From the NCBI RefSeq assembly GCF_021502575.1, contig NZ_JAKFGN010000001.1, forward strand, positions 1,550,001 to 1,614,000: a stretch of DNA of 64,000 nt, read 5' to 3'. Under the pieces are notes generated by a model that saw only the letters and a program-made list of their open reading frames with translations, did not search any database and was not told the DNA's origin. The stretch comes from Bradyrhizobium sp. G127 (GTDB lineage Bacteria > Pseudomonadota > Alphaproteobacteria > Rhizobiales > Xanthobacteraceae). Positions 9,554 through 18,389 of the stretch are shown piece by piece. The stretch's first letter is position 1, and each line of letters starts with the position of its first letter. The position numbers and the translations under genes were made by a program.

Positions 9554-10540
9554 ATGAATTTTCTCAAGCGTATGCTCGCGACCTGCGGGCTTTCCGCACT
9601 GGCCGCGGCGGGTGTGGCCGCCCCATCCGCCCAGGCGCAGGACTATCCGACGCGCAACATCACGATGATCGTTCCGTTCGCGGCGGGCGGCCCGACCGAC
9701 GTCATCGCGCGTATCGTGACCGGTCATATGCAGCAGACGCTGGGGCAGACCATCATCATCGAAAACGTCGTCGGCGCCGGTGGCACCACGGCCTCCACGC
9801 GCGCCGCAAAGGCGACGCCGGACGGCTACACCCTGATCACTGGCCATATGGGCACCCACGCCGCATCGGTGCCGCTGTATCCGAAGCTGGCCTATCATCC
9901 TTCAAAGGACTTCGAGGCCGTGGGACTGATCGCCGGCACGCCGATCCTCATCCTTGCGCGCAAGGATTTCCCGCCGAAGGATCTCAAGGAGTTCGTGGCT
10001 TACCTCAAGGCCAACACCGACAAGCTCAATGAGGCCCATGCGGGCGTCGGCTCGGTGTCCTACTCATCGTGCCAGCTTCTGGACTCGGTGCTGAAGATCA
10101 ACCCGACCGGCGTTCCGTTCAACGGCACCGGCCCGGCGATGAACGCACTGGTCGGCGGACAGGTCGATTACATGTGCGACCAGATCGTCAACGCCGTTCC
10201 CCAGGTCAAGGGCGGCACCATCAAGGCTTATGCTGTGGCAACGCCTGAGCGCAATCCGTCGCTGCCTGACGTGCCGACCACGGCGGAAGCCGGTCTGCCT
10301 GAGTACCAGGCGCAGGCTTGGAATGCGATCTTCGCGCCGAAGGGCACGCCAGCTCCGATCGTCGCCAAGCTCAATGCTGCGCTGGTCAAGGCGCTGGACG
10401 ACGAAGGCGTCCGCAAGCGGCTGCTCGACCTCGGCAGCGTGATCCCGAAGTCTGCCGAGCGCACGCCGGAATCGCTGAAGACGCTGGTCGACAGTGAAAT
10501 CACCAAGTGGTCAGGCGTGCTGAAGCCGCTCTCCAACTGA
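9554..10540 (+). CDS. tctC: TctC/Bug-family periplasmic solute-binding receptor
   Basis: A 328-residue exported protein with a signal peptide over about residues 1–28, ending near SAQAQ, then the Bug-family start DYPTRNITMIVPFAAGGPTD. Other family landmarks are IENVVGAGG around residue 70 and PDGYTL near 90. It binds an organic acid in the periplasm and delivers it to TctAB. The start follows a GGGAGGA ribosome site. As the third gene of tctB-tctA-tctC, with a 140-base gap and hairpin before it, it may be made in excess over the membrane subunits, as is usual for binding proteins. The ligand is unknown. Confidence 0.92.
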   Translation: MNFLKRMLATCGLSALAAAGVAAPSAQAQDYPTRNITMIVPFAAGGPTDVIARIVTGHMQQTLGQTIIIENVVGAGGTTASTRAAKATPDGYTLITGHMGTHAASVPLYPKLAYHPSKDFEAVGLIAGTPILILARKDFPPKDLKEFVAYLKANTDKLNEAHAGVGSVSYSSCQLLDSVLKINPTGVPFNGTGPAMNALVGGQVDYMCDQIVNAVPQVKGGTIKAYAVATPERNPSLPDVPTTAEAGLPEYQAQAWNAIFAPKGTPAPIVAKLNAALVKALDDEGVRKRLLDLGSVIPKSAERTPESLKTLVDSEITKWSGVLKPLSN

Positions 10541-10567
10541 GATTCGGCTGAAATAACCTGAGTTTGG

Positions 10568-10595
10568 CAAGGGCGGGACGCAGGTTCCGCCCTTG
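10568..10595 (+). terminator. Terminator-like hairpin after tctC
   Basis: A perfect 9-base-pair stem, CAAGGGCGG at 10568–10576 and CCGCCCTTG at 10587–10595, with a 10-base loop, 28 bases past the tctC stop. The downstream run is only TCGTTG, so it is a weak intrinsic terminator or a 3'-end stabiliser. It separates the transporter unit from thyA. Confidence 0.6.
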
Positions 10596-10692
10596 TCGTT
10601 GGGCCATCGAAGCCTCATTTTTTGGGTATAATTGCCTGCCGGGAATCAGATCGCCGCAGACGCGAACCCAGGCGCGGGGCTAGATAGAACCC

Positions 10693-11487
10693 ATGAACCA
10701 GTATCACGACCTGCTAGAGCGTATTCTCAGCGACGGCGCGGAAAAGACCGACCGCACCGGCACCGGGACGCTGTCCGTGTTCGGCCACCAGATGCGGTTC
10801 AATCTGGCGTCGGGCTTCCCGATGCTGACCACCAAGAAGCTGCCGCTGAAATCCATCATCTACGAACTGCTCTGGTTCCTGAAGGGCGACACCAACGTGC
10901 GCTATCTCCAGGAGCACAAGGTGACAATCTGGGACGAATGGGCGGACGCCAACGGCGATCTTGGCCCGGTTTACGGGTCGCAGTGGCGTTCGTGGCCTGC
11001 ACCGGACGGCCGCCACATCGATCAGATTTCAAACGTGATCGAGATGATCCGCAAGAATCCGGATTCGCGCCGCCTGATCGTGAGCGCGTGGAATCCGGCC
11101 GACGTCGACAAGATGGCGCTGCCGCCGTGTCACTGCCTGTTCCAGTTCTATGTCGCCAACGGGAAGCTGTCGTGCCAGCTTTATCAGCGCTCGGCGGATG
11201 TGTTTCTCGGCGTGCCGTTCAACATTGCATCTTACGCGCTGCTCACCATGATGGTGGCGCAGGTCACCGGATTGAAGCCCGGCGACTTCGTGCATTCGTT
11301 CGGCGACGCGCATCTTTACTCGAACCATATCGAGCAGGCGCGGCTGCAACTGACGCGCCTGACGCGGCCGCTGCCGACCATGACCATCAATCCCGCGGTG
11401 AAGGATATTTTCGCGTTCCGCTACGAGGATTTCAAACTCGAGAACTACGACCCGCATCCGCACATCAAGGCCGAGGTCGCGGTTTGA
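10693..11487 (+). CDS. thyA: Thymidylate synthase
   Basis: Makes dTMP from dUMP with methylenetetrahydrofolate as carbon donor and reductant, in the cytoplasm. At 264 residues it has exactly the length of the short bacterial ThyA type. The N-terminal [18 protein letters not shown] phosphate-binding segment, the catalytic cysteine in [12 protein letters not shown] (about residue 146), the [13 protein letters not shown] folate site and HLYSNH are present. The folA gene begins within its stop codon, so the enzyme and the reductase that recycles its dihydrofolate product are co-translated. Confidence 0.97.
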   Translation: MNQYHDLLERILSDGAEKTDRTGTGTLSVFGHQMRFNLASGFPMLTTKKLPLKSIIYELLWFLKGDTNVRYLQEHKVTIWDEWADANGDLGPVYGSQWRSWPAPDGRHIDQISNVIEMIRKNPDSRRLIVSAWNPADVDKMALPPCHCLFQFYVANGKLSCQLYQRSADVFLGVPFNIASYALLTMMVAQVTGLKPGDFVHSFGDAHLYSNHIEQARLQLTRLTRPLPTMTINPAVKDIFAFRYEDFKLENYDPHPHIKAEVAV

Positions 11488-12020
11488 ACGCGCTGCCGTC
11501 CGCGCCGTCATTTCCACAAATCGTTTTCGTCGTTGCCGTTGCGGAGAACGGCGTGATCGGTCGCGACAATGCGATGCCCTGGCATCTCAAATCCGATCTC
11601 AAGCGCTTCAAGGCGATCACGCTTAACCGGCCGGTGATCATGGGTCGCAAGACTTTCGCTTCCATCGGGCGGCCGCTGCCGGGGCGCACCAATATTGTCG
11701 TTACCCGCGACAAGATGTTTCAGGTACCGGGTGTTGTCGTCGCACCTTCACTGGAAGCCGCGCACGACATCGCGCGCGGCGATGCGCTGCGGCGTTTCGT
11801 CACTGAGATCATGGTGATCGGCGGCGCCGATATTTTTGCGCAATGGTTGAAAAAGGCTGATCGGCTTGAGATCACCGAGGTGCACGACAAGCCCGACGGC
11901 GACACGTTTCTCAAGCCGTTTGCCCCTGCGGAATGGGAAGAAGTCGCCCGCACGCGCCATTCAAAGGCGGAAGCCGATACGGCGGATTTTTCCTACGTCA
12001 CATACAAGCGGCATAGTTAA
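11484..12020 (+). CDS. folA: Dihydrofolate reductase
   Basis: Reduces dihydrofolate to tetrahydrofolate with NADPH, closing the cycle opened by ThyA. The 178-residue chain shows the family start [20 protein letters not shown] with the [11 protein letters not shown] substrate motif, then the NADPH motifs [16 protein letters not shown] and MVIGGADIF. No ATG precedes the conserved part in frame; the TTG at 11484, which overlaps the thyA stop, gives a short N-terminal extension before the fold and is the most likely start, read by translational coupling. The gene ends about 180 bases before hflK. Confidence 0.92.
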   Translation: MNALPSAPSFPQIVFVVAVAENGVIGRDNAMPWHLKSDLKRFKAITLNRPVIMGRKTFASIGRPLPGRTNIVVTRDKMFQVPGVVVAPSLEAAHDIARGDALRRFVTEIMVIGGADIFAQWLKKADRLEITEVHDKPDGDTFLKPFAPAEWEEVARTRHSKAEADTADFSYVTYKRHS

Positions 12021-12204
12021 AAACGCGCGTCACATCTTGCCGCAGACCTTGGCATTAACTGCGATCAGCGATGTTTGCATTGACAAATCTGCCCCGCGCC
12101 ATAGCTCTCCAAAGCCGGTGTCCTGCGTTGTAAGGATCGGGCGCGTCCCCTATAAGGCCTGTTGAGTTTGCGGAGCGCGAGCTTCCGCGCGGAGGAGATT
12201 GACG

Positions 12205-13347
12205 ATGCCGTGGAAGAATCAAGGCGGAGGCCCCTGGGGCTCCGGCCCGAAAGGCCCCTGGGGTTCCGGCCCGCAGTCATCCGGACCGAGGCCGCCTGAT
12301 CTGGAAGATCTTCTGCGCCGCGGACAGGACAAGTTACAGACCATGCTGCCGGGAGGAAACTTCAGCGGCGTCGGTATCGCGCTGGTCCTCGTGGCTGCGC
12401 TGGCAATCTGGGGTCTGTCCGGATTCTTCCGTGTGCAGTCCGAAGAACTCGGCGTGGTGCTTCGCTTCGGTAAGCACGTCCGCACCGTGCAGCCCGGCCT
12501 GAACTATCATCTGCCGTATCCGATCGAGACCGTGCTGCTGCCGAAGGCGCTGCGCGTCTCGACGCTGAGCATCGGCATGCGCGTCGTCGACGACTCGCGC
12601 CGCGGTGGCACCACCACCATTCGCGACGTGCCCGAGGAAAGCCTGATGCTGACCGGCGACGAGAACATCGTCGATGTCGACTTCACCGTGCTGTGGCGCA
12701 TCAAGCCTGACGGCGTCGGCGATTACCTGTTCAATATCCAGAATCCGGAGGGCACAGTGAAGGCGGTCGCCGAAAGCGCGATGCGCGACGTGATCGGCCG
12801 TTCCAACATCCAGCCGATCCTCACCGGCGCGCGCACTACGACGGAAGCCGCGGTTCTCGAACTGATGCAGAAGACGCTCGATAGCTACGGTTCCGGCATT
12901 CTCATCCAGCAGGTGCAGATGCAGAAGGTCGATCCGCCGCAGCAGGTCATCGATGCGTTCCGCGACGTGCAGGCGGCCCGCGCCGATCTGGAGCGATTGC
13001 AGAACGAAGCCCAGACCTACGCCAACCGTGTCGTTCCCGACGCGCGAGGGCGCGCCGCGCAGATCCTGCAGGTTGCGGAAGGCTACAAGGAACAGGCGGT
13101 GGCCGAAGCCAAGGGCCAGAGCGCGCGCTTCCTCAAGGTCTATGACGAATACAAGAAGGCGCCAGATGTCACGCGCGAACGCATCTATCTGGAAACGATG
13201 GAGCGTGTTCTCGGCGGCGCCGACAAGCTCGTGCTCGACCAGGGCGCGAACGGATCGGGGCCGGGCGTGGTGCCCTACCTGCCGCTCAATGAAATCGGAC
13301 GCCGCACGCCGCCGGCTGCGCCACAACAGGGCGGGAGCAACCGATGA
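12205..13347 (+). CDS. hflK: HflK, subunit of FtsH protease modulator complex
   Basis: A 380-residue inner-membrane SPFH/prohibitin-family protein. A Gly/Pro/Trp-rich cytoplasmic N-terminus (residues about 1–35, containing repeated GPWGSGP units) leads to one membrane helix, VGIALVLVAALAIWGLSGFF, and the SPFH domain starting EELGVVLRFGKHV. The C-terminal half is a long coiled coil. With HflC it encloses FtsH and limits its proteolysis of membrane proteins. The ATG at 12205 follows GGAGGAG; a TTG two codons upstream is less likely. ATGA overlap with hflC. Confidence 0.94.
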   Translation: MPWKNQGGGPWGSGPKGPWGSGPQSSGPRPPDLEDLLRRGQDKLQTMLPGGNFSGVGIALVLVAALAIWGLSGFFRVQSEELGVVLRFGKHVRTVQPGLNYHLPYPIETVLLPKALRVSTLSIGMRVVDDSRRGGTTTIRDVPEESLMLTGDENIVDVDFTVLWRIKPDGVGDYLFNIQNPEGTVKAVAESAMRDVIGRSNIQPILTGARTTTEAAVLELMQKTLDSYGSGILIQQVQMQKVDPPQQVIDAFRDVQAARADLERLQNEAQTYANRVVPDARGRAAQILQVAEGYKEQAVAEAKGQSARFLKVYDEYKKAPDVTRERIYLETMERVLGGADKLVLDQGANGSGPGVVPYLPLNEIGRRTPPAAPQQGGSNR

Positions 13348-14243
13348 AAAACGGTATCGCAGGGATCGTCTCTCTCTTCATTCTGCTGGTCGCGATCGTA
13401 GTCGGCTACAGCTCCGTGTTCACCGTCAGCCAGACCGAACAGGTTCTGCTGGTGCGGCTCGGTGAGCCGGTGCGCGTGGTCACTGAACCTGGCCTGAACT
13501 TCAAGGTGCCGTTCATCGACACGGTGATCAGCATCGACAAGCGCATTCTCGATCTTGAAAATCCGGCGCAGGAAGTGATCGCGTCCGACCAGAAGCGTCT
13601 CGTGGTGGACGCGTTCGCGCGCTATCGCATCAAGGACCCGCTGCGGTTCTATCAGACACTGGGTTCGATCCAGGCCGCCAACATCCAGCTCACTACGCTG
13701 CTGAACGCGTCGCTGCGGCGCGTGCTTGGCGAGGTGACGTTCATCAACGTGGTGCGCGACGAGCGCGACGTGCTGATGAGCCGGATCCAGAAGCAGCTCG
13801 ATCGGGAAACCGCGAGCTATGGCATCGCGGTGATCGACGTGCGCATCCGCCGCGCCGATCTGCCCGAGCAGAACAGCCAGGCGGTCTATCAGCGCATGCA
13901 GACCGAACGTCAGCGGGAAGCCGCCGAGTTCCGCGCGCAAGGCGGGCAGAAGGCGCAGGAAATCCGCTCGCGCGCCGACCGCGAGGCCACCGTCATCATC
14001 GCCGATGCCAATTCGCAAGCCGACCAGGTCCGCGGCGAGGGCGACGGCGAGCGCAACCGGCTGTTCGCGGAAGCCTATGGCAAGGACGCGGATTTCTTCG
14101 CGTTCTATCGCTCGATGTCGGCCTATGAAAACAGCATGAAGGGCGGCGACACGCGCTTCCTGCTGCGGCCGGACTCCGAGTTCTTTCGCTACTTCGCCAA
14201 TCCGACGGGCAAGCCGCCTGCCGCGGCCGGTGCCGCGCGTTAG
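13344..14243 (+). CDS. hflC: HflC, subunit of FtsH protease modulator complex
   Basis: A 299-residue partner of HflK. One N-terminal membrane helix, IAGIVSLFILLVAIVVGYSS, then the SPFH domain with SQTEQVLLVRLGEPVRV, and a helical C-terminal region RQREAAEFRAQGGQKAQEIR. The C-terminus is Pro/Ala-rich. Start codon overlaps the hflK stop by 4 bases, giving stoichiometric synthesis. The DUF2065 gene and degP follow on the same strand, making this a membrane quality-control cluster. Confidence 0.94.
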   Translation: MKNGIAGIVSLFILLVAIVVGYSSVFTVSQTEQVLLVRLGEPVRVVTEPGLNFKVPFIDTVISIDKRILDLENPAQEVIASDQKRLVVDAFARYRIKDPLRFYQTLGSIQAANIQLTTLLNASLRRVLGEVTFINVVRDERDVLMSRIQKQLDRETASYGIAVIDVRIRRADLPEQNSQAVYQRMQTERQREAAEFRAQGGQKAQEIRSRADREATVIIADANSQADQVRGEGDGERNRLFAEAYGKDADFFAFYRSMSAYENSMKGGDTRFLLRPDSEFFRYFANPTGKPPAAAGAAR

Positions 14244-14285
14244 TATGCGGCGTAAAGAGGACGATCTGACGGGAGCCGTTGTCGC

Positions 14286-14486
14286 ATGAGGTCGATTGGA
14301 TACGGCGATCTCCTGGTTGGAGTCGGAATGGTGCTGGTGCTGGAGGGATTGCTGTTTACGGCGATTCCGAACTGGATGCGTTCGGCGATGAAAAGTGCGC
14401 TGTCTTCGCCGGACAACATCCTGCGCGCGGTCGGCCTGACCTCCGCGGTGGTCGGGCTGATCCTGATCTGGCTGGTGCGCCACTAG
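14286..14486 (+). CDS. DUF2065 family small membrane protein
   Basis: A 66-residue protein with two hydrophobic helices, LLVGVGMVLVLEGLLFTAIP and AVGLTSAVVGLILIWLV, joined by a short charged loop with WMRSAMKSAL. This is the whole of a DUF2065 protein. Members commonly sit directly downstream of hflKC, as here (43-base gap), and no biochemical role is established. The position between HflKC and DegP suggests an envelope quality-control function, which is an inference from context. Confidence 0.85.
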   Translation: MRSIGYGDLLVGVGMVLVLEGLLFTAIPNWMRSAMKSALSSPDNILRAVGLTSAVVGLILIWLVRH

Positions 14487-14679
14487 CTTCTCTTCTGCTA
14501 AAAGGACGGCTGGAATTATGCGCCGGTCTGACGCCGTTGTGACGGATAAAGCCGGGTTTTCGCCGCAATCGGTGCGTTGATCGCTGGAAACACGCCAGTT
14601 GGCGGTGCTTGCGCACGCCTCCTTTTCGGGCGCACATTAGAGCCTCATGATCCGGTCCTTTTCAGGAGAGTTTTCGACC

Positions 14680-16203
14680 ATGTCCGATGCGTTCCAAGCA
14701 TTGAGCCGCCGTGTGTTGCCGCTGGCCGCGATTGTCGGCTTCGCCCTCGTTGCGACGCCGGCGCTGGCGCGCGGACCGGACGGCATCGCCGACGTCGCGG
14801 AGAAGGTGATCGACGCGGTGGTTAACATTTCCACGTCGCAGACCGTCGAGGCCAAGAAGGGCGACGATAACGACAGTGACAAGGGCGGCGACAATCGCGG
14901 CAACAGACGCGGGGCCACTCCGCAACTGCCGCCTGACTCACCGTTTAGCGAATTCTTCGACGAGTTCTTCAAGAACCGGCGTGGCGGTCCTGGCGGCGGC
15001 AACTCGCCGCGCAAGGTCAACTCGCTCGGCTCCGGCTTTATCATCGATACCGACGGCACCGTGGTGACCAACAATCACGTCATCGCCGATGCCGACGAGG
15101 TGAACGTCATTCTGAACGACGGAACCAAGATCAGGGCCGAGGTGATCGGCAAGGACAAGAAGAGCGATCTTGCCGTCCTGAAGTTCACGCCCCCCGAAAA
15201 GAAGATCACGGCCGTGAAGTTCGGCAATTCTGACAACGTGCGCCTCGGCGAATGGGTGATCGCCATCGGCAATCCGTTCAGCCTTGGCGGCACGGTGACG
15301 GCCGGCATCGTCTCGGCGCGCAACCGCGACATCAACTCCGGCCCGTACGACAACTACATCCAGACCGATGCGGCGATCAATCGCGGCAACTCCGGCGGCC
15401 CGCTGTTCAATCTCGACGGCGAAGTCATCGGCGTGAACACCGCGATCATCTCGCCGTCGGGCGGTTCCATCGGTATCGGTTTCGCGGTGCCATCCAAGAC
15501 CGTGATGGCGGTGGTCGATCAGCTGCGCCAGTTCAAGGAAGTGCGGCGCGGCTGGCTCGGCGTCCGTATCCAGCAGGTGACGGATGAAATCGGTGAAAGC
15601 CTCAACATTAAGCCGGTGCGCGGCGCGCTGATCGCAGGCGTTGACGACAAGGGCCCGGCCAGGCCCGCCGGCATCGAACCCGGCGACGTGGTCGTGAAGT
15701 TCGACGGCAAGGACATCAAGGAGATGAAAGATCTTCCCCGCGCCGTCGCAGACTCGCCGGTCGGCAAGGCGGTGGATGTCGTGATCATCCGCAAGGGCAA
15801 GGAAGAAACCCGCAAGGTCACGCTCGGCCGTCTCGACGACGGCGAAAAGCCGGTCGAGGCGTCCGCCAAGACCACGGCCCCGGTTGAGGCCGAGAAACCG
15901 GTGACGCAGAAGGCGCTGGGGCTCGATCTTGCCGGTCTCAGCAAGGATCTGCGCACGCGCTACAAGATCAAGGACAGTGTCAAGGGCGTGATCGTCACCG
16001 GCGTCGAGACCGGTTCCGATGCGGCCGAGAAGCGCCTCAGCGCCGGCGACGTCATCGTCGAGGTTGCGCAGGAAGCGGTGACCAACGCGGCCGACGTCAA
16101 GAAGCGCATCGACCAGTTGAAGAAGGACGGCAAGAAGTCCGTGCTGCTTCTGGTGTCGAACGGCGATGGCGAAGTGCGGTTCGTCGCGCTGGCGGTGAAG
16201 TAG
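14680..16203 (+). CDS. degP: Periplasmic serine endoprotease, Do family (DegP/HtrA)
   Basis: A 507-residue exported protease/chaperone for misfolded envelope proteins. Signal peptide about residues 1–28 (ending ATPALA). The trypsin-like domain has the catalytic triad: His in TNNHVIADADEV, Asp in KKSDLAVLK and Ser in NRGNSGGPLFN. Two PDZ domains follow (roughly 290–380 and 410–500), the first with the usual GWLGVRIQ start. The internal Gly/Arg/Asn-rich stretch near residues 70–100 is a variable loop. The ATG at 14680 is preferred over one 11 codons upstream because the CAGGAG site and signal peptide fit it better. Confidence 0.95.
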   Translation: MSDAFQALSRRVLPLAAIVGFALVATPALARGPDGIADVAEKVIDAVVNISTSQTVEAKKGDDNDSDKGGDNRGNRRGATPQLPPDSPFSEFFDEFFKNRRGGPGGGNSPRKVNSLGSGFIIDTDGTVVTNNHVIADADEVNVILNDGTKIRAEVIGKDKKSDLAVLKFTPPEKKITAVKFGNSDNVRLGEWVIAIGNPFSLGGTVTAGIVSARNRDINSGPYDNYIQTDAAINRGNSGGPLFNLDGEVIGVNTAIISPSGGSIGIGFAVPSKTVMAVVDQLRQFKEVRRGWLGVRIQQVTDEIGESLNIKPVRGALIAGVDDKGPARPAGIEPGDVVVKFDGKDIKEMKDLPRAVADSPVGKAVDVVIIRKGKEETRKVTLGRLDDGEKPVEASAKTTAPVEAEKPVTQKALGLDLAGLSKDLRTRYKIKDSVKGVIVTGVETGSDAAEKRLSAGDVIVEVAQEAVTNAADVKKRIDQLKKDGKKSVLLLVSNGDGEVRFVALAVK

Positions 16204-16241
16204 GCGGCTCGGTTAGCGAAATCCGCTTCACATGAAATGTT

Positions 16242-16261
16242 GTCCCCGCGAAGGCGGGGAC
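16242..16261. terminator. Symmetric hairpin between convergent degP and serB
   Basis: A perfect 8-base-pair stem, GTCCCCGC at 16242–16249 and GCGGGGAC at 16254–16261, with a GAAG tetraloop, lying between the stops of two convergent genes. It could end transcription from both sides or be a copy of a short palindromic repeat dispersed in this genus. No T-run on either side. Confidence 0.5.
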
Positions 16262-16273
16262 GACGCGTAAGCG

Positions 16274-17164
16274 TTACGCCGCGAACTCATCGCGCCGATA
16301 GCCCTGCGCATAGAGCAAGGCTGTGAGATCGCCGTGATCGATCCGTGCGCCGGCCGCGGCGGCGACCGCCGGCTTGGCGTGATAGGCGACGCCGAGGCCC
16401 GCCTTCTCGATCATGCCGAGATCGTTGGCGCCGTCGCCGACCACCAGCGCATCCAGATTGTCGAGGTCGAAGGATTCCCGCAGGTCGAACAGTGTGGCGA
16501 GTTTTGCTTCGCGCCCCAGGATGGGCTCGGCAACTTTCCCCGTCAGTTTGCCGTCTTCGACCAATAATGTGTTGGCGCGGTTCTCCTGAAACCCGATCAT
16601 TGCGGCGACGGCTTTCGTGAACAGCGTAAAGCCGCCCGAGACGAGACAGGTGTAGGCGCCGTGCGCCCGCATGGTGCGGACCAGTTCAGGTCCGCCCGGC
16701 GTCAGCGTGATGCGGCTCTTGAGGACTTCATCCACCACGGTGACGGGCAGATTCCTGAGCAGCGCCACGCGCTCGCGCAGCGCCGGCTCGAATTCCACCT
16801 CGCCGCGCATCGCGCGCTCGGTGATCGCGGCGACATGCGCCTTGAGGCCTGCGAAATCGGCCAGTTCGTCGATACACTCTTGGCCGATCATGGTGGAGTC
16901 CATGTCCGCGAGCAGCAGCTTCTTGCGCCGGTCGAGATATGGCTGCACCACGACATCGACGCGAATGCCATCCATCGCCTCGCGCAGGCGATCCGAAATT
17001 GTGCGAATGTCGTCGTTGCTGCTAAAGCGGATGTCGGCGGCAATGCCTTCGAACAGCCAGTCGGCGTGCTCCGGCGACGGCAGCGCGGAACGCGCGGCGT
17101 CGATCGCGGTGGAGTCGAGTTCTGGCTCGGCGGGGTTGCAGATCAGCGTAGCGACAAGAGACAT
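16274..17164 (-). CDS. serB: Phosphoserine phosphatase
   Basis: Final step of serine synthesis: hydrolysis of O-phospho-L-serine in the cytoplasm. The 296-residue protein is a HAD-superfamily enzyme with the nucleophile motif [20 protein letters not shown] (about residues 84–103), motif II Ser in [10 protein letters not shown], and motif [19 protein letters not shown]. An N-terminal ACT-like region of about 80 residues precedes the catalytic domain. The start [11 protein letters not shown] lies 9 bases from the divergent miaA start, so the two share a very compact promoter region. Its in-frame upstream extension overlaps miaA and is not real. Confidence 0.95.
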   Translation of the reverse strand: MSLVATLICNPAEPELDSTAIDAARSALPSPEHADWLFEGIAADIRFSSNDDIRTISDRLREAMDGIRVDVVVQPYLDRRKKLLLADMDSTMIGQECIDELADFAGLKAHVAAITERAMRGEVEFEPALRERVALLRNLPVTVVDEVLKSRITLTPGGPELVRTMRAHGAYTCLVSGGFTLFTKAVAAMIGFQENRANTLLVEDGKLTGKVAEPILGREAKLATLFDLRESFDLDNLDALVVGDGANDLGMIEKAGLGVAYHAKPAVAAAAGARIDHGDLTALLYAQGYRRDEFAA

Positions 17165-17173
17165 GACGGCTCG

Positions 17174-18148
17174 ATGTTGGACAATGACGTGAAGCGGATG
17201 CAGGCGGTGCTTATCGCAGGGCCGACGGCCAGCGGCAAGTCGGCGCTGGCGCTGGCTCTTGCAGAAGTGACCGGCGGGATTGTCATCAATACCGACTCGA
17301 TGCAGGTCTATCGCGACCTGCGTGTGCTGACTGCGCGGCCGACGCCGGACGAGGTGGCGCGCGCGCCGCACCGGCTGTACGGCTATTGCGATGCTGCGGT
17401 GAATTGTTCGGCGGGCTCGTGGGTCGCGGATGCGGCTTTGGTGCTGGCCGAGGCGAGGGCGGCAAACCGGCTGCCGATTTTCATCGGTGGTACGGGTCTC
17501 TACTTCAAGGCGCTGACGCGCGGATTGTCGGCGGTGCCGCCGATCCCGCAGGAGGTGCGCGACGATGTTCGTGCGCGGCTCGAACGCGATGGCGTGGAAG
17601 CGCTGCACGCCGAACTGGCCCGGCGCGATCCTGTATCGGGCGAAAAGCTCAAGCCGCGCGATAGCGCGCGTGTCGCGCGGGCGCTGGAGGTCATCGAGGC
17701 GACCGGGCGCGCATTGCCGGACTGGCACCGTGATGGACTGCCGCCGTTGCTGGAGCCGGAAGGCGTCAGGGCATTGTTCCTCGCGCCGGATCGAAAGGAA
17801 CTTTATGCGCGCATCAATGCCCGGTTTGAGGCCATGCTTGAAAATGGCGCATTGGAAGAGGTCGCAGTGCTGGCGGCGCGCAAGCTCGATCCGATGCTGC
17901 CGGCGATGAAGGCGCATGGCGTGCCGGCGCTGATCCGCCATCTGGCGGGCGAGATCACGCTGGAAGAGGCGGCCGAGATCGGCCAGACCGACACCCGGCA
18001 TTACGCCAAGCGGCAGTTCACCTGGTTCAGGCACCAGTTGCCGGAGTTCGAATGGGTCGCGCCCGACGCCGCGTGGGCGTGGCTCACCCATGCACTTTCG
18101 CTCTCGCTGAAAGCGGCGGAACCGGTTAGTCTCGGAAAACCGGCATAG
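17174..18148 (+). CDS. miaA: tRNA dimethylallyltransferase
   Basis: Transfers a dimethylallyl group to adenosine 37 of tRNAs that read UNN codons. The 324-residue product has the P-loop [16 protein letters not shown], the DSMQVYRDL substrate site and a C-terminal [14 protein letters not shown] motif that contacts tRNA. Start at [12 protein letters not shown]; a second in-frame ATG 8 codons later, directly before the P-loop strand, is possible. It reads toward ilvB, and the ilv attenuator lies between. Divergent from serB. Confidence 0.94.
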   Translation: MLDNDVKRMQAVLIAGPTASGKSALALALAEVTGGIVINTDSMQVYRDLRVLTARPTPDEVARAPHRLYGYCDAAVNCSAGSWVADAALVLAEARAANRLPIFIGGTGLYFKALTRGLSAVPPIPQEVRDDVRARLERDGVEALHAELARRDPVSGEKLKPRDSARVARALEVIEATGRALPDWHRDGLPPLLEPEGVRALFLAPDRKELYARINARFEAMLENGALEEVAVLAARKLDPMLPAMKAHGVPALIRHLAGEITLEEAAEIGQTDTRHYAKRQFTWFRHQLPEFEWVAPDAAWAWLTHALSLSLKAAEPVSLGKPA

Positions 18149-18210
18149 GCTTGACTTTCGGCATCGGAGCCGTATAACCCGCGCAACCTTTGGAAACTCG
18201 TAGCCCGATT

Positions 18211-18276
18211 ATGCGCAATAAAGTTACCAACCTCCTTATTACCGTCGTACCCTGGCGCACCGCTGGGGGTAGCTGA
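18211..18276 (+). CDS. ilv operon leader peptide
   Basis: A 21-codon open frame, beginning MRNKVTNLLITVVPW and ending TAGGS, directly before the attenuator structures. Six of 21 codons are branched-chain (GTT, CTC, CTT, ATT, GTC, GTA), clustered at codons 5–13. This is the composition expected of a regulatory peptide whose translation senses charged Val, Leu and Ile tRNAs. The stop codon is inside the loop of the first hairpin. Recognised from sequence logic, not by comparison. Confidence 0.85.
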   Translation: MRNKVTNLLITVVPWRTAGGS

Positions 18277-18327
18277 CTGCTACCCACGACAAAGCGGTGT
18301 GCGAAGGGTCCTCTCGGGCCCTTTTTT
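18249..18327 (+). promoter_or_regulatory. Transcription attenuator of ilvB-ilvN
   Basis: Three structures are visible. (1) A small perfect hairpin, GGGTAGC 18267–18273 with GCTACCC 18279–18285, at the leader stop. (2) A long antiterminator: GCGCACCGCT 18255–18264 with AGCGGTGTGC 18293–18302, extended by ACCCT 18249–18253 with AGGGT 18305–18309. (3) A terminator, AAGGGTCC 18304–18311 with GGGCCCTT 18316–18323, followed by a T-run to 18327. Structures 2 and 3 share bases 18304–18309 and exclude each other. A ribosome stalled on the Val/Leu/Ile codons leaves the antiterminator arm free; one that reaches the stop covers it and the terminator forms. Confidence 0.85.
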
Positions 18328-18389
18328 GTTTTCTGACCCTGACCCAACACTTCGACTAGATCTGCGTGACAAGCGCCCCGGAGCGAACC

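Noticed and set aside
12214-12285. Tandem DNA repeat at the start of hflK
   Set aside because: It encodes the GPWGSGP repeats of the normal HflK Gly-rich N-terminus and needs no other explanation.
16242-16261. GC-rich palindrome as a CRISPR-like or mobile repeat
   Set aside because: Only a single copy seen in the window and it lies between convergent stops, so a terminator or single dispersed palindrome is simpler.
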